A DNA stretch of 47,166 nucleotides from IMG/VR virus record IMGVR_UViG_3300009098_000002, positions 1-47,166 of that record; one strand, 5' to 3'. The stretch's first letter is position 1, and each line of letters opens with the position of its first letter. The DNA is from a virus. Below are positions 5,743 to 14,883 of this stretch, piece by piece. The notes under the pieces are model-generated. The model was not told the origin of the DNA and searched no databases. It saw only the letters and a program-made list of their open reading frames with translations. A program made the position numbers and the translations under genes.

Positions 5743-8031
5743 TTAGTATCCGGCTACAAACACAGTCGGCTCGACAATGACGCTGGTTGCTGGAGCCGTA
5801 ATCGTGCTGTTCAGCGTTCCGCCTGAAGTCGTTCCTGTGCCGCCTGCGGGAGCAGCGCCATGCGTAAACATCGCAAGATGCGTGTTGACCGAATCTCCGG
5901 CAAAGACCGCCGCGGGCGCGGCTGCGCTCGACGTATTCGCAAAGCAATACCATCCGGGTATCATGTTGACGTTCACAGGGGCGCCCGTGATTGCGATAGT
6001 CTTGACTCCCGTGGATGGCGCTAGAACTGTGCCTGCGGTCGGGCCGGTGTGAAAAACCAAGGGAACGCCTGTCGCGCTTGCCCTGCAATTCGGCCCGTAG
6101 ATGCCAATGTCGTACACAGCGGCTGTGTTGTCGGCGGTCGATAAGGCGTAGGCCATGGCACTCAGCACGCTCACCGTCGTGCTGATGTAGAAGGACGATA
6201 GTTTCGTGGCGTTTTGGGCTACGGCTGAACCGATGGCCGCGGTGCTATTTACCGGATTATTGGAAAAGGAAATGCCCGACGGTGGCCCTGGCGCGCCCCA
6301 GGTGTTATTGATGCGAAAGATGTAGGCTCCAGTGCCGCCCGCAGTCGTAGGAGTCAAGCTGGTGCAATCCGTGCAATAGATTTGCGAGCCGTTACCAGCG
6401 ATGGGCAAAGTGGCAAACGTGATTCCCACAGAATCCGTATTTTGGGTGATGATGTCGGCGGTGCTTCCGCCGGAATCGAAGGTTACCGTCGGATCGCCCT
6501 GGCTGTTTTCGTAGACGTTCCGGTTGTTGAGGGAATCGACACGGGACACACAGAAATGGATGTGGATGCAGACGGTATCGCGGAATTTGTTATTCGCAGC
6601 ATTGGCACTGACCCCCGCAGTATTGTCGAAACGAACGGCCGCGCTGTTGGTGGCGTCGCTCCAGTCGATGTAGTTGCTCTCTATGAAATTATCGAGGGAA
6701 TGCTGCACCGCAACCGTGGTGACGCAGATGCCATAATTGGGTCCGCTGCCGGTTCCCGTAGAAGCCACGGAATTGTTCGAGATATTGGCCCCGATAGATT
6801 CGCCTTTCAGATTGATCGCGCACTTACCAGTAACGGATGTGACATCGAATGAGATGGCGCTGTTCTGGATGCGTCCCGCGCCGTTCACCAGAATGCCGTC
6901 CGATCCGCCGTTAAGATATGTGATCGTGCTATTGTTGACTTGCGACGAGTTCATGGTCAGTGCCGGATGGCTGGCCCCACCCCCGATGATCGTGGTATTG
7001 GACACCAGATCCACCTGGCCGAGAATCATTCCTTCAAATGCGCCGAAGTTTTGGATGTCCAATCCGTTAAAGGTGCTCGGGCTGCCCTCCACCGCCACAT
7101 TCACGACTGCGAAACCACTTCCATTCGTCATGTACCCGCCGTTGTATATGCTTTCGCTGCTGCTTATATCGACGGTCGTTCCGGTCGCTGGCGCCGTGTC
7201 TTGGGTGTCTCGGAAAGTGGGACTGTTGATAAACGTTATGCAACTGTTTTCGAGATAGGCATGATTGCCAAAGTCAGATACTTTGATGTCGTTCAGTGAA
7301 GGCCATGCGGAGAATTGGCAGTTGATCGAACTTCCTTTGATTCCCTGAATCGCCACGTCACTAATGATTCCAAACTCCATGCCATTCAAAACGATTCCGT
7401 CGCCGGTATTCGTGGGGCGATTGCCCTTTAATGTGATTCCGCTGATCGACTGATAAAGTCCGCTTAACGTCATCATGTCGATGTTCGCAGCCTTGGTGAA
7501 TATCGTGGTCTTGGAAGGACATCCCTTGATCGAGTATCCATCGCCCGCAATAGCTGCGGTCTGGCTGATCTGCTGGCCGCAGAATGTAAACACTACGGAG
7601 GCAGGAGCGGTGACGGTAACGGCGGTCGATAACGTCTGGGCACCGGTCAGGTTGTCACCAATACAAACGCCGATATTCGAAGGTAATTGCGCCACGCAGG
7701 CGTTCATCTTCGCGCCGAGGTTTGCGCCTGCGATTCCAGCCATGTCGAGCACAACCGTCCCCGGAGAGATGGCCGTTGCCGCCGAATAGTACGCGGTATC
7801 GCCTGCCGTGCCCGCATTGATGCTTCCGCCACCGCCCCCCTGCGCAACCCACGTATTCGCAGGCCCGCAAATGAATAGCTGCCATGTATCAATCGCGTTG
7901 TACTGATCGCCGCCTGAGCACGTAGCAGGCTTGGCTGCCGCATTGCCCGTCTGCACGCGCCCGTTGATCGTGGTTTGTGCCGAGGCGGGAAGCGCCCACA
8001 GAAATAAGGCCAGAATGAGTAGTTTTTTCAA
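5743..8031 (-). CDS. Beta-helix tail spike-like protein with signal peptide
   Basis: The product is 762 residues from TTG 8031, whose TTGA overlaps the upstream stop and which starts exactly at a Sec signal (MKKLLILALFLWALPASAQ). TTG 8049 is an alternative. A Cys-containing head domain (KPATCSGGDQYNAID, LFICGP) and a Gly-rich hinge (AQGGGGGS) follow. A long stretch of short beta-strand turns (about 170-520, with TGDGIVLNGMEFGIISDV) is typical of pectate-lyase-like beta-helices. The C-terminal domain (about 590-762) is Ala/Thr-rich. It is probably a receptor-binding or depolymerase spike. The signal peptide is unusual for a virion protein. Confidence 0.8.
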   Translation of the reverse strand: MKKLLILALFLWALPASAQTTINGRVQTGNAAAKPATCSGGDQYNAIDTWQLFICGPANTWVAQGGGGGSINAGTAGDTAYYSAATAISPGTVVLDMAGIAGANLGAKMNACVAQLPSNIGVCIGDNLTGAQTLSTAVTVTAPASVVFTFCGQQISQTAAIAGDGYSIKGCPSKTTIFTKAANIDMMTLSGLYQSISGITLKGNRPTNTGDGIVLNGMEFGIISDVAIQGIKGSSINCQFSAWPSLNDIKVSDFGNHAYLENSCITFINSPTFRDTQDTAPATGTTVDISSSESIYNGGYMTNGSGFAVVNVAVEGSPSTFNGLDIQNFGAFEGMILGQVDLVSNTTIIGGGASHPALTMNSSQVNNSTITYLNGGSDGILVNGAGRIQNSAISFDVTSVTGKCAINLKGESIGANISNNSVASTGTGSGPNYGICVTTVAVQHSLDNFIESNYIDWSDATNSAAVRFDNTAGVSANAANNKFRDTVCIHIHFCVSRVDSLNNRNVYENSQGDPTVTFDSGGSTADIITQNTDSVGITFATLPIAGNGSQIYCTDCTSLTPTTAGGTGAYIFRINNTWGAPGPPSGISFSNNPVNSTAAIGSAVAQNATKLSSFYISTTVSVLSAMAYALSTADNTAAVYDIGIYGPNCRASATGVPLVFHTGPTAGTVLAPSTGVKTIAITGAPVNVNMIPGWYCFANTSSAAAPAAVFAGDSVNTHLAMFTHGAAPAGGTGTTSGGTLNSTITAPATSVIVEPTVFVAGY

Positions 8032-8744
8032 TTGAGTACCCCGATGCAAATCACGTCGATGATGTAGGTCTGCGTCGAGACGGGCAGACCTTCATAGGTC
8101 AACGTATAAATGGACGCTGTTCTCGTCGTTCGAAGATCCGATACCACGCCCGTACCGTCCGTCCATTGCGCCTGGATGACTGGAGCAAAGAGCCATGGGC
8201 CATCGTGGAAAGTTAGCCGCACGGTAGGGCTGATCGAAGGTGTTGTGCCGGCGGTGATCGTGAAGCGATGCGCCATATCCGAGCCGTGAATCGCCGTGAT
8301 GGTCGCGCCAGTGCCCCAGCCAGTCAGCAGGAAATCTCCGGCGACGAGGCTCGTACCCGAAGCGTAGAACCGCGCTGAGTTTGGGATGCTGAACAGTACT
8401 GGCGGAAGCACCGTCGTTGTGGCGGCAAGGCTGTTCAGGTTGACCGTGAATCCGGTAATCGAATACTGGATCGGTCCCACTTCGTTGCCCTGGTTGTCGC
8501 GGTAGGTAACGTTGTAAATCGTGTTCGCCGGATTGATGTTGTCATTGCCCCACAGGGCTTGCGTGAATGAGCCGTCCGCCGCAGAGTAGGCCACATACTT
8601 CAGGGCAGGGAAGATGCCCGTGCCGATAATCGTAATCGGGTTGCCGACGCCCGTATTGGCCAGCTCGAAAATCACTTGACCTTGCGCGATGACACCATTA
8701 CTCAACTGGATGAGATTGCCGACGACTTGGCAGGGAACTGGCAT
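8028..8744 (-). CDS. Beta-rich tail protein upstream of the spike
   Basis: This is a 238-residue, almost entirely beta-rich protein (repeats of hydrophobic/Thr strands such as NLIQLSNGVIAQGQVIFELA and PIQYSITGFTVNLNSL). No signal peptide is visible. The end, YIIDVICIGVLN, runs into the TTGA start of the spike. The gene order (FN3-like protein, this one, spike) suggests a tail-fibre adaptor or spike-anchoring protein. No family is recognised. Confidence 0.7.
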   Translation of the reverse strand: MPVPCQVVGNLIQLSNGVIAQGQVIFELANTGVGNPITIIGTGIFPALKYVAYSAADGSFTQALWGNDNINPANTIYNVTYRDNQGNEVGPIQYSITGFTVNLNSLAATTTVLPPVLFSIPNSARFYASGTSLVAGDFLLTGWGTGATITAIHGSDMAHRFTITAGTTPSISPTVRLTFHDGPWLFAPVIQAQWTDGTGVVSDLRTTRTASIYTLTYEGLPVSTQTYIIDVICIGVLN

Positions 8745-9260
8745 CTAAAAGTGTGGCCCCGGTTTCACTCCAAACAGGCCGCCTCCTCCCCCGCTGCCAC
8801 CGCCCACTGCGTTGATGTTTACACCCTTGTCCGACACAGGAATCACTGTTGCGCCTACTGCCAGCGCTGCACCAGCCACAGGCGTCGATGGCGCACTGCG
8901 TCCCCACTGCGTAATCGTCACGACTGAGTAGTACCGCGTTACCGTGTCATTCAGATTGAAGCGCATCAGGCTGTTGGACTGTGCCGACATGTTGGCCGAG
9001 ACGGTGGCGATGGGCACGCCTGGAGGGGCATTCGCTGCCGACGTTTCATAGACCGCATAGGCGCGCGCCTGGTTCACTTCATTCCACACCACCTGCACGG
9101 CGCCCGGATGCGGGATGGTGGCCACCTGCGGCGCGATGGGCGCGATCGGCGTACCCTGCAAGGCTTGAATGGAATTAGTCAGCCAAGTAGCCCAATCCTG
9201 CTGATTCGGGTCATCAAAGCTTGGCGGAGCATTCCACGTTCGTCTTGGACCGAGAGGCAT
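8745..9260 (-). CDS. Fibronectin III-like tail protein
   Basis: This is a 171-residue protein. An N-terminal helical/Pro-rich segment (RRTWNAPPSFDDPNQQDWAT) is followed by an FN3-like fold at about 42-130: VQVVWNEVNQARAYAVYETS, then TRYYSVVTITQWGRSAPSTP. The C-terminus is Gly-rich (GGGSGGGGG) and ends GVKPGPHF. A role as a virion surface or fibre-attachment protein is inferred from its position two genes before the spike. It overlaps the preceding gene by one base (TAATG). Confidence 0.7.
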   Translation of the reverse strand: MPLGPRRTWNAPPSFDDPNQQDWATWLTNSIQALQGTPIAPIAPQVATIPHPGAVQVVWNEVNQARAYAVYETSAANAPPGVPIATVSANMSAQSNSLMRFNLNDTVTRYYSVVTITQWGRSAPSTPVAGAALAVGATVIPVSDKGVNINAVGGGSGGGGGLFGVKPGPHF

Positions 9261-9604
9261 TACTGTTTAACCTTCTCCAAATCCATCGTGATTATTTCTG
9301 GCGTGGCGTTGGCAACCTCATCCTGTGCCTTTGCCATCGCTGCCTTGATACGTTCGATTACATCCGTAATTTCATCGTCCAACGTGAACCGCACCCACTC
9401 ATTGCGATAGAGAGCTTTATCGAACTTGCTTCCATTCCAGTTCGCAGAGACCGCCCATTTGCCATTAGGCGTCATATCGGAATTAAATTCTTTCCACGGC
9501 CCAAATAGAGAAAATCCCTCCGGTGCTTTCGCGGGTACGGTTGGGCCATTCACCGTCCAGCCAAGAGTTTTCATTTGCTCCAAAACCTGTTCCACGGTCA
9601 CCAT
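9260..9604 (-). CDS. Hypothetical protein in tail module
   Basis: The product is 114 residues from ATG 9604 (GGAG nine bases upstream). A start further upstream would overlap the preceding gene. The sequence has an N-terminal helix (VTVEQVLEQMKTLGWTV), a Trp/Asn/Lys-rich beta middle (GPWKEFNSDM; KWAVSANWNG) and a C-terminal helix. The function is unknown. It may be virion-associated or a small chaperone for a tail protein. Confidence 0.65.
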   Translation of the reverse strand: MVTVEQVLEQMKTLGWTVNGPTVPAKAPEGFSLFGPWKEFNSDMTPNGKWAVSANWNGSKFDKALYRNEWVRFTLDDEITDVIERIKAAMAKAQDEVANATPEIITMDLEKVKQ

Positions 9605-9608
9605 ATTG

Positions 9609-10142
9609 CTACTCTCCTTTGAGCACGTAAATCTTTTCCCGCGACACCGGATTGCCGTTGTTGATGAGCGCGTGCGGATCAAAGTCCCGCATCATGCGAA
9701 TCGAGCGCAAATCGGTTACGAGCGCCGCCGTCCCTTTTTCGGTGAGTTTTTGCCGAACGAAGTTGACGAATCTTTTTTCGTAGCTGGTAAACGAGTCGCC
9801 GCCCCGAAGCGGGATGTCGGGATTGTCCTTCCACTGCTCCAAGACTGTTCCCAGTACAGTTTGAACAGTATCGGCGGGCGCTGCGTGATGTCTTCCGAGG
9901 TTGAAACGACGTAGCTTAAATTCAGTTCTTGGGGGCACGTGCAGTTCGTTTGCAGCGACATTAACCGCTTCGGTGTCGAGGTCACTTCCGAGGACATATT
10001 GCACCCCTTTGTCAGATAGCTGCTTCAGGCGTTCACGGAACGCTTTTTTCGAGTTGCGATCGAGTGGCACGCGATGCCAGCCGGTCTCTCGACCCTTTAG
10101 GTCCAGCTTGTTTTCAGGTGTCGGCACGAGGTACAGAACCAT
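9609..10142 (-). CDS. Degenerate histidine-phosphatase-fold protein
   Basis: This is a 177-residue protein. It follows the phosphoglycerate-mutase/histidine-phosphatase layout: an N-terminal strand, then GRETGWHRVPLD (compare the family's GW..(V/T)PLT), then VQYVLGSDLDTEAVNVAANE (compare the SSDL..A..TA segment), and a late strand TAALVTDLRSIRMM where the family has its second His. The catalytic RHG of the first strand is replaced (YLVPTPEN), and the second His appears to be Asp. So the fold seems kept and the chemistry lost. It may be a structural or binding protein. Confidence 0.55.
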   Translation of the reverse strand: MVLYLVPTPENKLDLKGRETGWHRVPLDRNSKKAFRERLKQLSDKGVQYVLGSDLDTEAVNVAANELHVPPRTEFKLRRFNLGRHHAAPADTVQTVLGTVLEQWKDNPDIPLRGGDSFTSYEKRFVNFVRQKLTEKGTAALVTDLRSIRMMRDFDPHALINNGNPVSREKIYVLKGE

Positions 10143-12059
10143 CTATTTCTCTCCCTTTCGCTTCTTGTATCCCTTGGAATAGTCGTTCGGGTCCACGAGG
10201 TCGCCACCCTGCTCGTCATAGCCGGGAACTTCGTCCTTGTAGACGATGCCCTTTTCTTTTCTTAGTCTCTCGACGTTTGCGGCCATACGGGGCATATCGG
10301 CCTTGGCTCTGGCAATGGCAGCTTCATCTTCCTGCGCCCAACTGGGTTTCATGGACTGCTTTAGTCTGGCCATCAGGCTGCCTTTGTCGAGCGGCGGCAA
10401 TCCGGTGGAACCGCCGCGCATCGGTGGTGGCATTTGTTCCGGTGCGTTTTCAGCAGCTTTCAGCGAAATCTTGCTCGTCGGGATTGTTGGTACGCCTTCA
10501 TCCCAGCCGCGCGCAATAGATGCAGCTTTTCCTGATCCTGCCTCATAGAACGGACTGACTTTTGAGTTCTCGATGAACTTGGAGGCTTTTCCTGCCCCAC
10601 TCAGCATCCGGTCAATACCAATTCCAATAGCAGCACCAGGCATATAACCCATGCCAGTCGCATGACCCAAGACAGCACCGCCGAGCGTACCGCCAGGAAA
10701 CCATCGAAATCGTTTCTGCGCCATGAGCGCCTGAGCTTTGCCATAGTCTGATCCTTCGTTGGCCAGATCTTCGGTCTTGATTCCGTACTTGTCCCAATCT
10801 CCTAGCAGGGTATGAATGTGGGCCATGGTATTCGGATCGGACAACGGGGCCAGCGTGTCCTTGGCTGTGTCACCGTACATGATTTTCTTAACGGTAGGAT
10901 CATTCAGAAAAGCCAGATGCTTTTTATGAAGATTGTTGTAATCTGCATAATCCTTCACCGCATCTGCTTTGCCAGCCGCACTCGCCATCTGCGTACTCAG
11001 GTCATCATAAGCAGTAGCGAGTACGGACTTCATTGGCCCTGACGATGACGCCATCGCAGCGCCTATTTTGCTGCGCCATTGCTTTGCTTGGTCGGCGCTC
11101 CATCCACCAGCCCCAGCACCTTTCAAGGCTTCGTTTACCTGTTCAGGTGGTAGTCCGCGTCCGGTTTTTGGGTCTGAAAATTCGGCCCTGATTTCGTTCA
11201 CAGATTTACCAGCGGCTAATCGCTGTTTAACGACATCCGAATATGGACTGACTGCTTCAGGGGCAGCTTCTTCTTCGAGCATCTGGGCAAGCCCGCGCGG
11301 ATATTTCTCAGGTGTCTTGACCAGCTCCGCTTTCGCCTCATTGACCTTGCTCATCACTTGCGTTGGATCAATCGCACCTTGCGGGAATTTCTCATCTACT
11401 TTTTTAATGTAACTCTGTGCTGCATCGCCTACAGCCTTATGGATATTGGAACTGGCGTTTTTAAGCGTCTCCTGAACGCCAAGGCCACGCTTGTATGTTG
11501 CATCAGCTACGCCAGCTTTAAGTTCGGCACCAGACTTCGCAGGTTCTGTCCCCTTCGCAATATCCTTCAGCATTAATGCGCGTGTTAAACCAGAAGCAAT
11601 GCCATGAGAAGCAAGTTCAGGATCGCCCTGCTTGACGCCCTGATAGGCTTCCTGGCCTGAGCCGACTTCCGCCTTGCCGAGTCCATACGCGCCAGTCAGC
11701 GCGCCGGCCGTCGGGTCGAGTGCTTCCTTCCATGTCGGCGTGTGACTGGCAAACCCTTTTACAAGATCGGTAAGCGGTTGCTGTGTTTCGGGAATGCCGA
11801 GACCGGAGAATCCGCCGAGCGTGGCACCGCGGCCAATTTGCCCGGCTGTATCCTTTACGCTAGACGGTGAAATCATTGGTTGCATTTTTCCTGCAAGCGG
11901 TTGCGGCGCGACGGGCGGAGTAGGCATCTGTGTCTGCGAGCCGGGAATGTTGCTCGAAAGATGCTGCTTCACCACGCCGTCGATCACAGACGGGTCCGTG
12001 CCATCAGGGAAGTGCAGCACCGTCTTTCCGTCCGGCAGATGGGCTTGAATGTCTGGCAT
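10143..12059 (-). CDS. Large ejection/internal virion-type protein
   Basis: This is a 638-residue protein. The start MPDIQAHLPDGKTVLHFPDG, then SVIDGVVKQHL, is the short beta-alpha motif often seen at the N-terminus of phage injected proteins. A Pro/Gln-rich linker follows. From about 85 to 500 there are long Ala/Lys-rich helices, with one Gly-rich hydrophobic stretch (FPGGTLGGAVLGHATGMGYM). The C-terminus is very basic (YSKGYKKRKGEK). It sits with two other Gln/Ala-rich genes, as the gp7/gp20/gp16 ejection genes do in P22-like phages. The family assignment is by layout only. Confidence 0.65.
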   Translation of the reverse strand: MPDIQAHLPDGKTVLHFPDGTDPSVIDGVVKQHLSSNIPGSQTQMPTPPVAPQPLAGKMQPMISPSSVKDTAGQIGRGATLGGFSGLGIPETQQPLTDLVKGFASHTPTWKEALDPTAGALTGAYGLGKAEVGSGQEAYQGVKQGDPELASHGIASGLTRALMLKDIAKGTEPAKSGAELKAGVADATYKRGLGVQETLKNASSNIHKAVGDAAQSYIKKVDEKFPQGAIDPTQVMSKVNEAKAELVKTPEKYPRGLAQMLEEEAAPEAVSPYSDVVKQRLAAGKSVNEIRAEFSDPKTGRGLPPEQVNEALKGAGAGGWSADQAKQWRSKIGAAMASSSGPMKSVLATAYDDLSTQMASAAGKADAVKDYADYNNLHKKHLAFLNDPTVKKIMYGDTAKDTLAPLSDPNTMAHIHTLLGDWDKYGIKTEDLANEGSDYGKAQALMAQKRFRWFPGGTLGGAVLGHATGMGYMPGAAIGIGIDRMLSGAGKASKFIENSKVSPFYEAGSGKAASIARGWDEGVPTIPTSKISLKAAENAPEQMPPPMRGGSTGLPPLDKGSLMARLKQSMKPSWAQEDEAAIARAKADMPRMAANVERLRKEKGIVYKDEVPGYDEQGGDLVDPNDYSKGYKKRKGEK

Positions 12060-13132
12060 TACTGAACCCTGTTCCCCTTGGAATCGTAGTGAATGTGTAC
12101 GTCACCGCCACCCTGTTGCTGTTTCTTGGCAGAGGCCTTGTTCTGCGGCGCTGGCACGCCCGTAGGCGTAGCCTGTGCTGGCGTGGGAGACATAGGCGCG
12201 ACTCCTGGCATCCCGCTGCCAGCCGATTCGCCAATCATCTTGTTGATGTCATCGAGACCTACGACGTAAGACATCGCCGGATACTCAATTGCAAGTTGCT
12301 GTAGCTTGGTAAGCACTTGCAACCCTTGCTCCGTGCCCTTTTGCGACAATGCTGTGCGGGCAAGATCCAGAAACCCTTCCTTGATACCCATTCCCTCACT
12401 TGAGAGGTTCACCTTAGCCTTGTCGAGGCCATATTTCTGGATGGCTAGTTTCATCTTTTCATCGAACTGGCTGGCTTTTTGGTCAAGCATCTGGTGCGCG
12501 ATATCCAGCCGTCCGCTGGCCATGGCTTTTTGCCACTCATTGCGGTCCTGCGCCAGTTGCAATTTATCCGTAAGATTTTGAATCTGAGCGTCCCGAAGAT
12601 CGCCCTTGCTGGCGACATCTTCCGCTTTAGTTGCGGCGTTAACGTCACCCGTATTGGCCTTCTGTTTATTGATATCTGCGCCTTGCTGCCGGATGTCGAG
12701 GCTGCCACCCTGGTACGCGCCTGTCTCTGCAAGGCGGGACAGCGATTCCGCTTTCTGCTGGTTCAGTTGGGTACGCTCGAGGCGTTCCTGCGGCATCATG
12801 GCTGTCCAGCCGCCGCTCTGCGCGATCTGAGCGATGGCTTTTATCAGGCCTGCCACCATGGGATGTTTCAGTGCGTCGATCAGCCCGCCACCCTGCGGCA
12901 CGGCTTGCCCCATTGGGTTGTTCATGGCCTGCTGCGACTGCCCCATGAGTTGCTGAACCATCGGCGCCATGGAATTGCCGGGAGAGGAGGGAGGCGGTGG
13001 TGTTGGACCGCCTCCACCAACGGCTTGCGCCTGGGGGACAGGTGCCTGCTGCTGAGGGGCAGCCGGCTGTTGGGCCGTCGGATTCATTAAGGCCGCAAGC
13101 GGATTCGGATTTTGCGGATCGCCTTGGCTCAT
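12059..13132 (-). CDS. Gln/Pro-rich helical ejection-type protein
   Basis: This is a 357-residue protein. The N-terminal 70 residues are disordered (runs of Gln, Pro and Ala). A central helical part at about 85-290 is rich in Gln/Ala/Lys (SGGWTAMMPQERLERTQLNQ and many similar heptads). The C-terminus is Pro/Gln-rich and ends with a His/Asp-rich patch (DVHIHYDSKGNRVQ). Its composition and position between two other such genes suggest an internal virion protein released with the DNA. Confidence 0.6.
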   Translation of the reverse strand: MSQGDPQNPNPLAALMNPTAQQPAAPQQQAPVPQAQAVGGGGPTPPPPSSPGNSMAPMVQQLMGQSQQAMNNPMGQAVPQGGGLIDALKHPMVAGLIKAIAQIAQSGGWTAMMPQERLERTQLNQQKAESLSRLAETGAYQGGSLDIRQQGADINKQKANTGDVNAATKAEDVASKGDLRDAQIQNLTDKLQLAQDRNEWQKAMASGRLDIAHQMLDQKASQFDEKMKLAIQKYGLDKAKVNLSSEGMGIKEGFLDLARTALSQKGTEQGLQVLTKLQQLAIEYPAMSYVVGLDDINKMIGESAGSGMPGVAPMSPTPAQATPTGVPAPQNKASAKKQQQGGGDVHIHYDSKGNRVQ

Positions 13133-13848
13133 ACCGGTGTTCCTTGTGTGCCGGGTGGCTGCAGGAGATTCCCGAAGTTGTACGTGCCCTGCGTCGGGAA
13201 TTGCTGCGGCGACGGCACTTGCGACGGGTTCGGCCCTGTGGTCACACCCGCATTGACGTTCGCTCCGCCTGTCGAACTGGTGTTCCCGTTATAAGGAATG
13301 TTTTGCAGCGCTTGCCCGAAGGCGTTAAATGAACTGCCAATCCCGCTATTCACAGGCTGCGGCGTGGCGCCCACCGTGTTCTGCCCACTCATCATGTTGC
13401 CGAGGCCCGCCTGCCCTTGCGCTGCCTGAAACTTTACCTGTTCATTGTTCAATAAGTTCTGGAGGTAGCTGTTCGCGCTCGACTGCGCTTGCTGCGTTCC
13501 CAGTTGTCCGAGAGCTGCTGCCGTAGTGCCGCTAGGACCATAGCCCAGACCACTTGCACCCATCTGTCCGCGAAGTTGTCCGGCTGCGTTACTGAACTGT
13601 TGGGCATTTTGTTCCGCTCCCGCGCGCTGGATGTTCTGCAGGTAAGGACTTCCTTGCTGTTCGTACTGCTGGTAGAACGGACTCAGTTGATTGAATACCT
13701 GACTTTTCTTCTGGAGTTCCTGATTGGCGATGTCCTGATTCGTTTGCGCCCCTGCGCTGGCCTGGCCACTGTTGTGGATCTGTTCACCGACCCCCGCGCC
13801 CGCGGCGGCGACCCCGGCAATCGCAAGGGCTGTGCTTAGGACTGGCAT
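13129..13848 (-). CDS. Gln/Asn-rich ejection-type protein with hydrophobic N-terminus
   Basis: This is a 239-residue protein. Residues 3-22 are a hydrophobic Ala/Gly helix (VLSTALAIAGVAAAGAGVGE). A long Gln/Asn/Ala helical region (about 30-160) follows, then a Gly/Asn/Pro-rich tail. This is the pattern of phage internal proteins that enter the cell envelope during DNA injection. Its ATGA overlap with the next gene couples the two. It overlaps the GNAT gene by 13 bases. Confidence 0.65.
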   Translation of the reverse strand: MPVLSTALAIAGVAAAGAGVGEQIHNSGQASAGAQTNQDIANQELQKKSQVFNQLSPFYQQYEQQGSPYLQNIQRAGAEQNAQQFSNAAGQLRGQMGASGLGYGPSGTTAAALGQLGTQQAQSSANSYLQNLLNNEQVKFQAAQGQAGLGNMMSGQNTVGATPQPVNSGIGSSFNAFGQALQNIPYNGNTSSTGGANVNAGVTTGPNPSQVPSPQQFPTQGTYNFGNLLQPPGTQGTPV

Positions 13849-14297
13849 GGACGAAGCTCCTTCTGATACCCGATTTCTACTTGGTGGTATCCGAATCGTT
13901 CATAAATGGCGCTGGCCTTGGCGTCGGGTGCCGTGAACTGCATGAAGTGCGCCTTCATCTCCAAAGCGATACGTTCCGCGGTCCACATGAGCCGCATGGC
14001 GATTCCGCCCGGTCGGTACTGCGGTTCGACATACCAGATGATTTCCAAGGCTGTCATTTCCCCCGAAAAGTGGTGCGGGAACAGGAGGAAAGCCAAGACC
14101 CCAGTGATCCGGCCATCGAGGTCTGAAACCAGAATTTTAGCTGCCGGGTTGCCGATAAGCAGGGAGGCGAAGCGGGTAGCCTGTTCCGGGTTGTCGGCAA
14201 GCTGCCCTGCGTATGGCCCTTCCGCGAGAAACTTCCTGCCGAGTTCGACGACGCGCGGCACGTCTTCAATGGTGGCCTCTCTGATTTCGTCAGTCAT
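13836..14297 (-). CDS. GNAT-family acetyltransferase
   Basis: The product is 153 residues from ATG 14297, which overlaps the upstream stop by eight bases. It shows a full GNAT core: EIREATIEDVPRVVELG, a central strand (ITGVLAFLLF), the strand MTALEIIWYVEPQYR, then PGGIAMRLMWTAERIA where acetyl-CoA would bind, and ASAIYERFGYHQVEIGY at the end. The usual Q/RxxGxG/A is represented by YRPGGIA. Such genes recur among phage structural genes. The substrate is unknown; virion protein or host-target acetylation are possibilities. Confidence 0.8.
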   Translation of the reverse strand: MTDEIREATIEDVPRVVELGRKFLAEGPYAGQLADNPEQATRFASLLIGNPAAKILVSDLDGRITGVLAFLLFPHHFSGEMTALEIIWYVEPQYRPGGIAMRLMWTAERIALEMKAHFMQFTAPDAKASAIYERFGYHQVEIGYQKELRPCQS

Positions 14298-14883
14298 AAA
14301 TCGGGTTCCCCTGTGCGTTCGTCCCCACAATGCCGCCTACCGTCTGCCCCGCGGCGTTGATCGTGTTGGGCGGCGACACAGCCCCCGGGTTGAACATCTG
14401 CGACCATTGCAGCATCGTCTGCGGCAAGCCCGGAGAAGCAGCGTTACCACCGCCGAGGTTCGGATACTGCACGTTCGCGTCGGTCAGGTTCCCGTACGGG
14501 TTGAACTGCAAGGCTTGGTTCTGCTGCGGCCGGCGGAACGAGTTGCCGATAGCAGAAGCCAAGTTCTGCCCGTAGGAAGCATCCATCTGCCCGAAGGACG
14601 TGGGCCGCACCGCCTGCGCCGCCATGGGATCGTACTGCCCGCCGTAGGACGGGCCTGAACCCGTCGTGCCCTGCGTCTGCTGCGGCTGCGGGATGGCACC
14701 CTGTTGCTGCATCTGCATTGGGCCGGTGACGTGCGGCGAAGCCATGCCCATCTGTCCACCCGTTGCGCCAATTCCGCCTTGCTGCGGTTGCTGCTGCCCG
14801 CCGACACGCGCGTTCCCGCCAAACATGGAACCCATGTTCGAGGAGAGGTCGCCTACCCGCCCGAGATAGAGTTGTCCCGCCAT
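14290..14883 (-). CDS. Gln/Gly-rich virion-type protein
   Basis: This 197-residue protein of low complexity starts MAGQLYLGRVGDLSSNMG. Gly/Gln/Met-rich stretches follow (about 20-80), then Asn/Gln/Pro-rich sequence to the end (NPIYD). No domain is recognised. It lies directly after the nozzle gene and before the ejection proteins, so it may be a tail or internal virion component. Confidence 0.55.
   Translation of the reverse strand: MAGQLYLGRVGDLSSNMGSMFGGNARVGGQQQPQQGGIGATGGQMGMASPHVTGPMQMQQQGAIPQPQQTQGTTGSGPSYGGQYDPMAAQAVRPTSFGQMDASYGQNLASAIGNSFRRPQQNQALQFNPYGNLTDANVQYPNLGGGNAASPGLPQTMLQWSQMFNPGAVSPPNTINAAGQTVGGIVGTNAQGNPIYD

Noticed and set aside
5743-8049. Spike start at TTG 8049
   Set aside because: The TTG at 8031 gives a cleaner signal peptide and the TTGA coupling used elsewhere.
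9605-9682. Upstream extension of 9260-9604
   Set aside because: It would overlap the previous gene fully in another frame; the internal ATG has a ribosome site.
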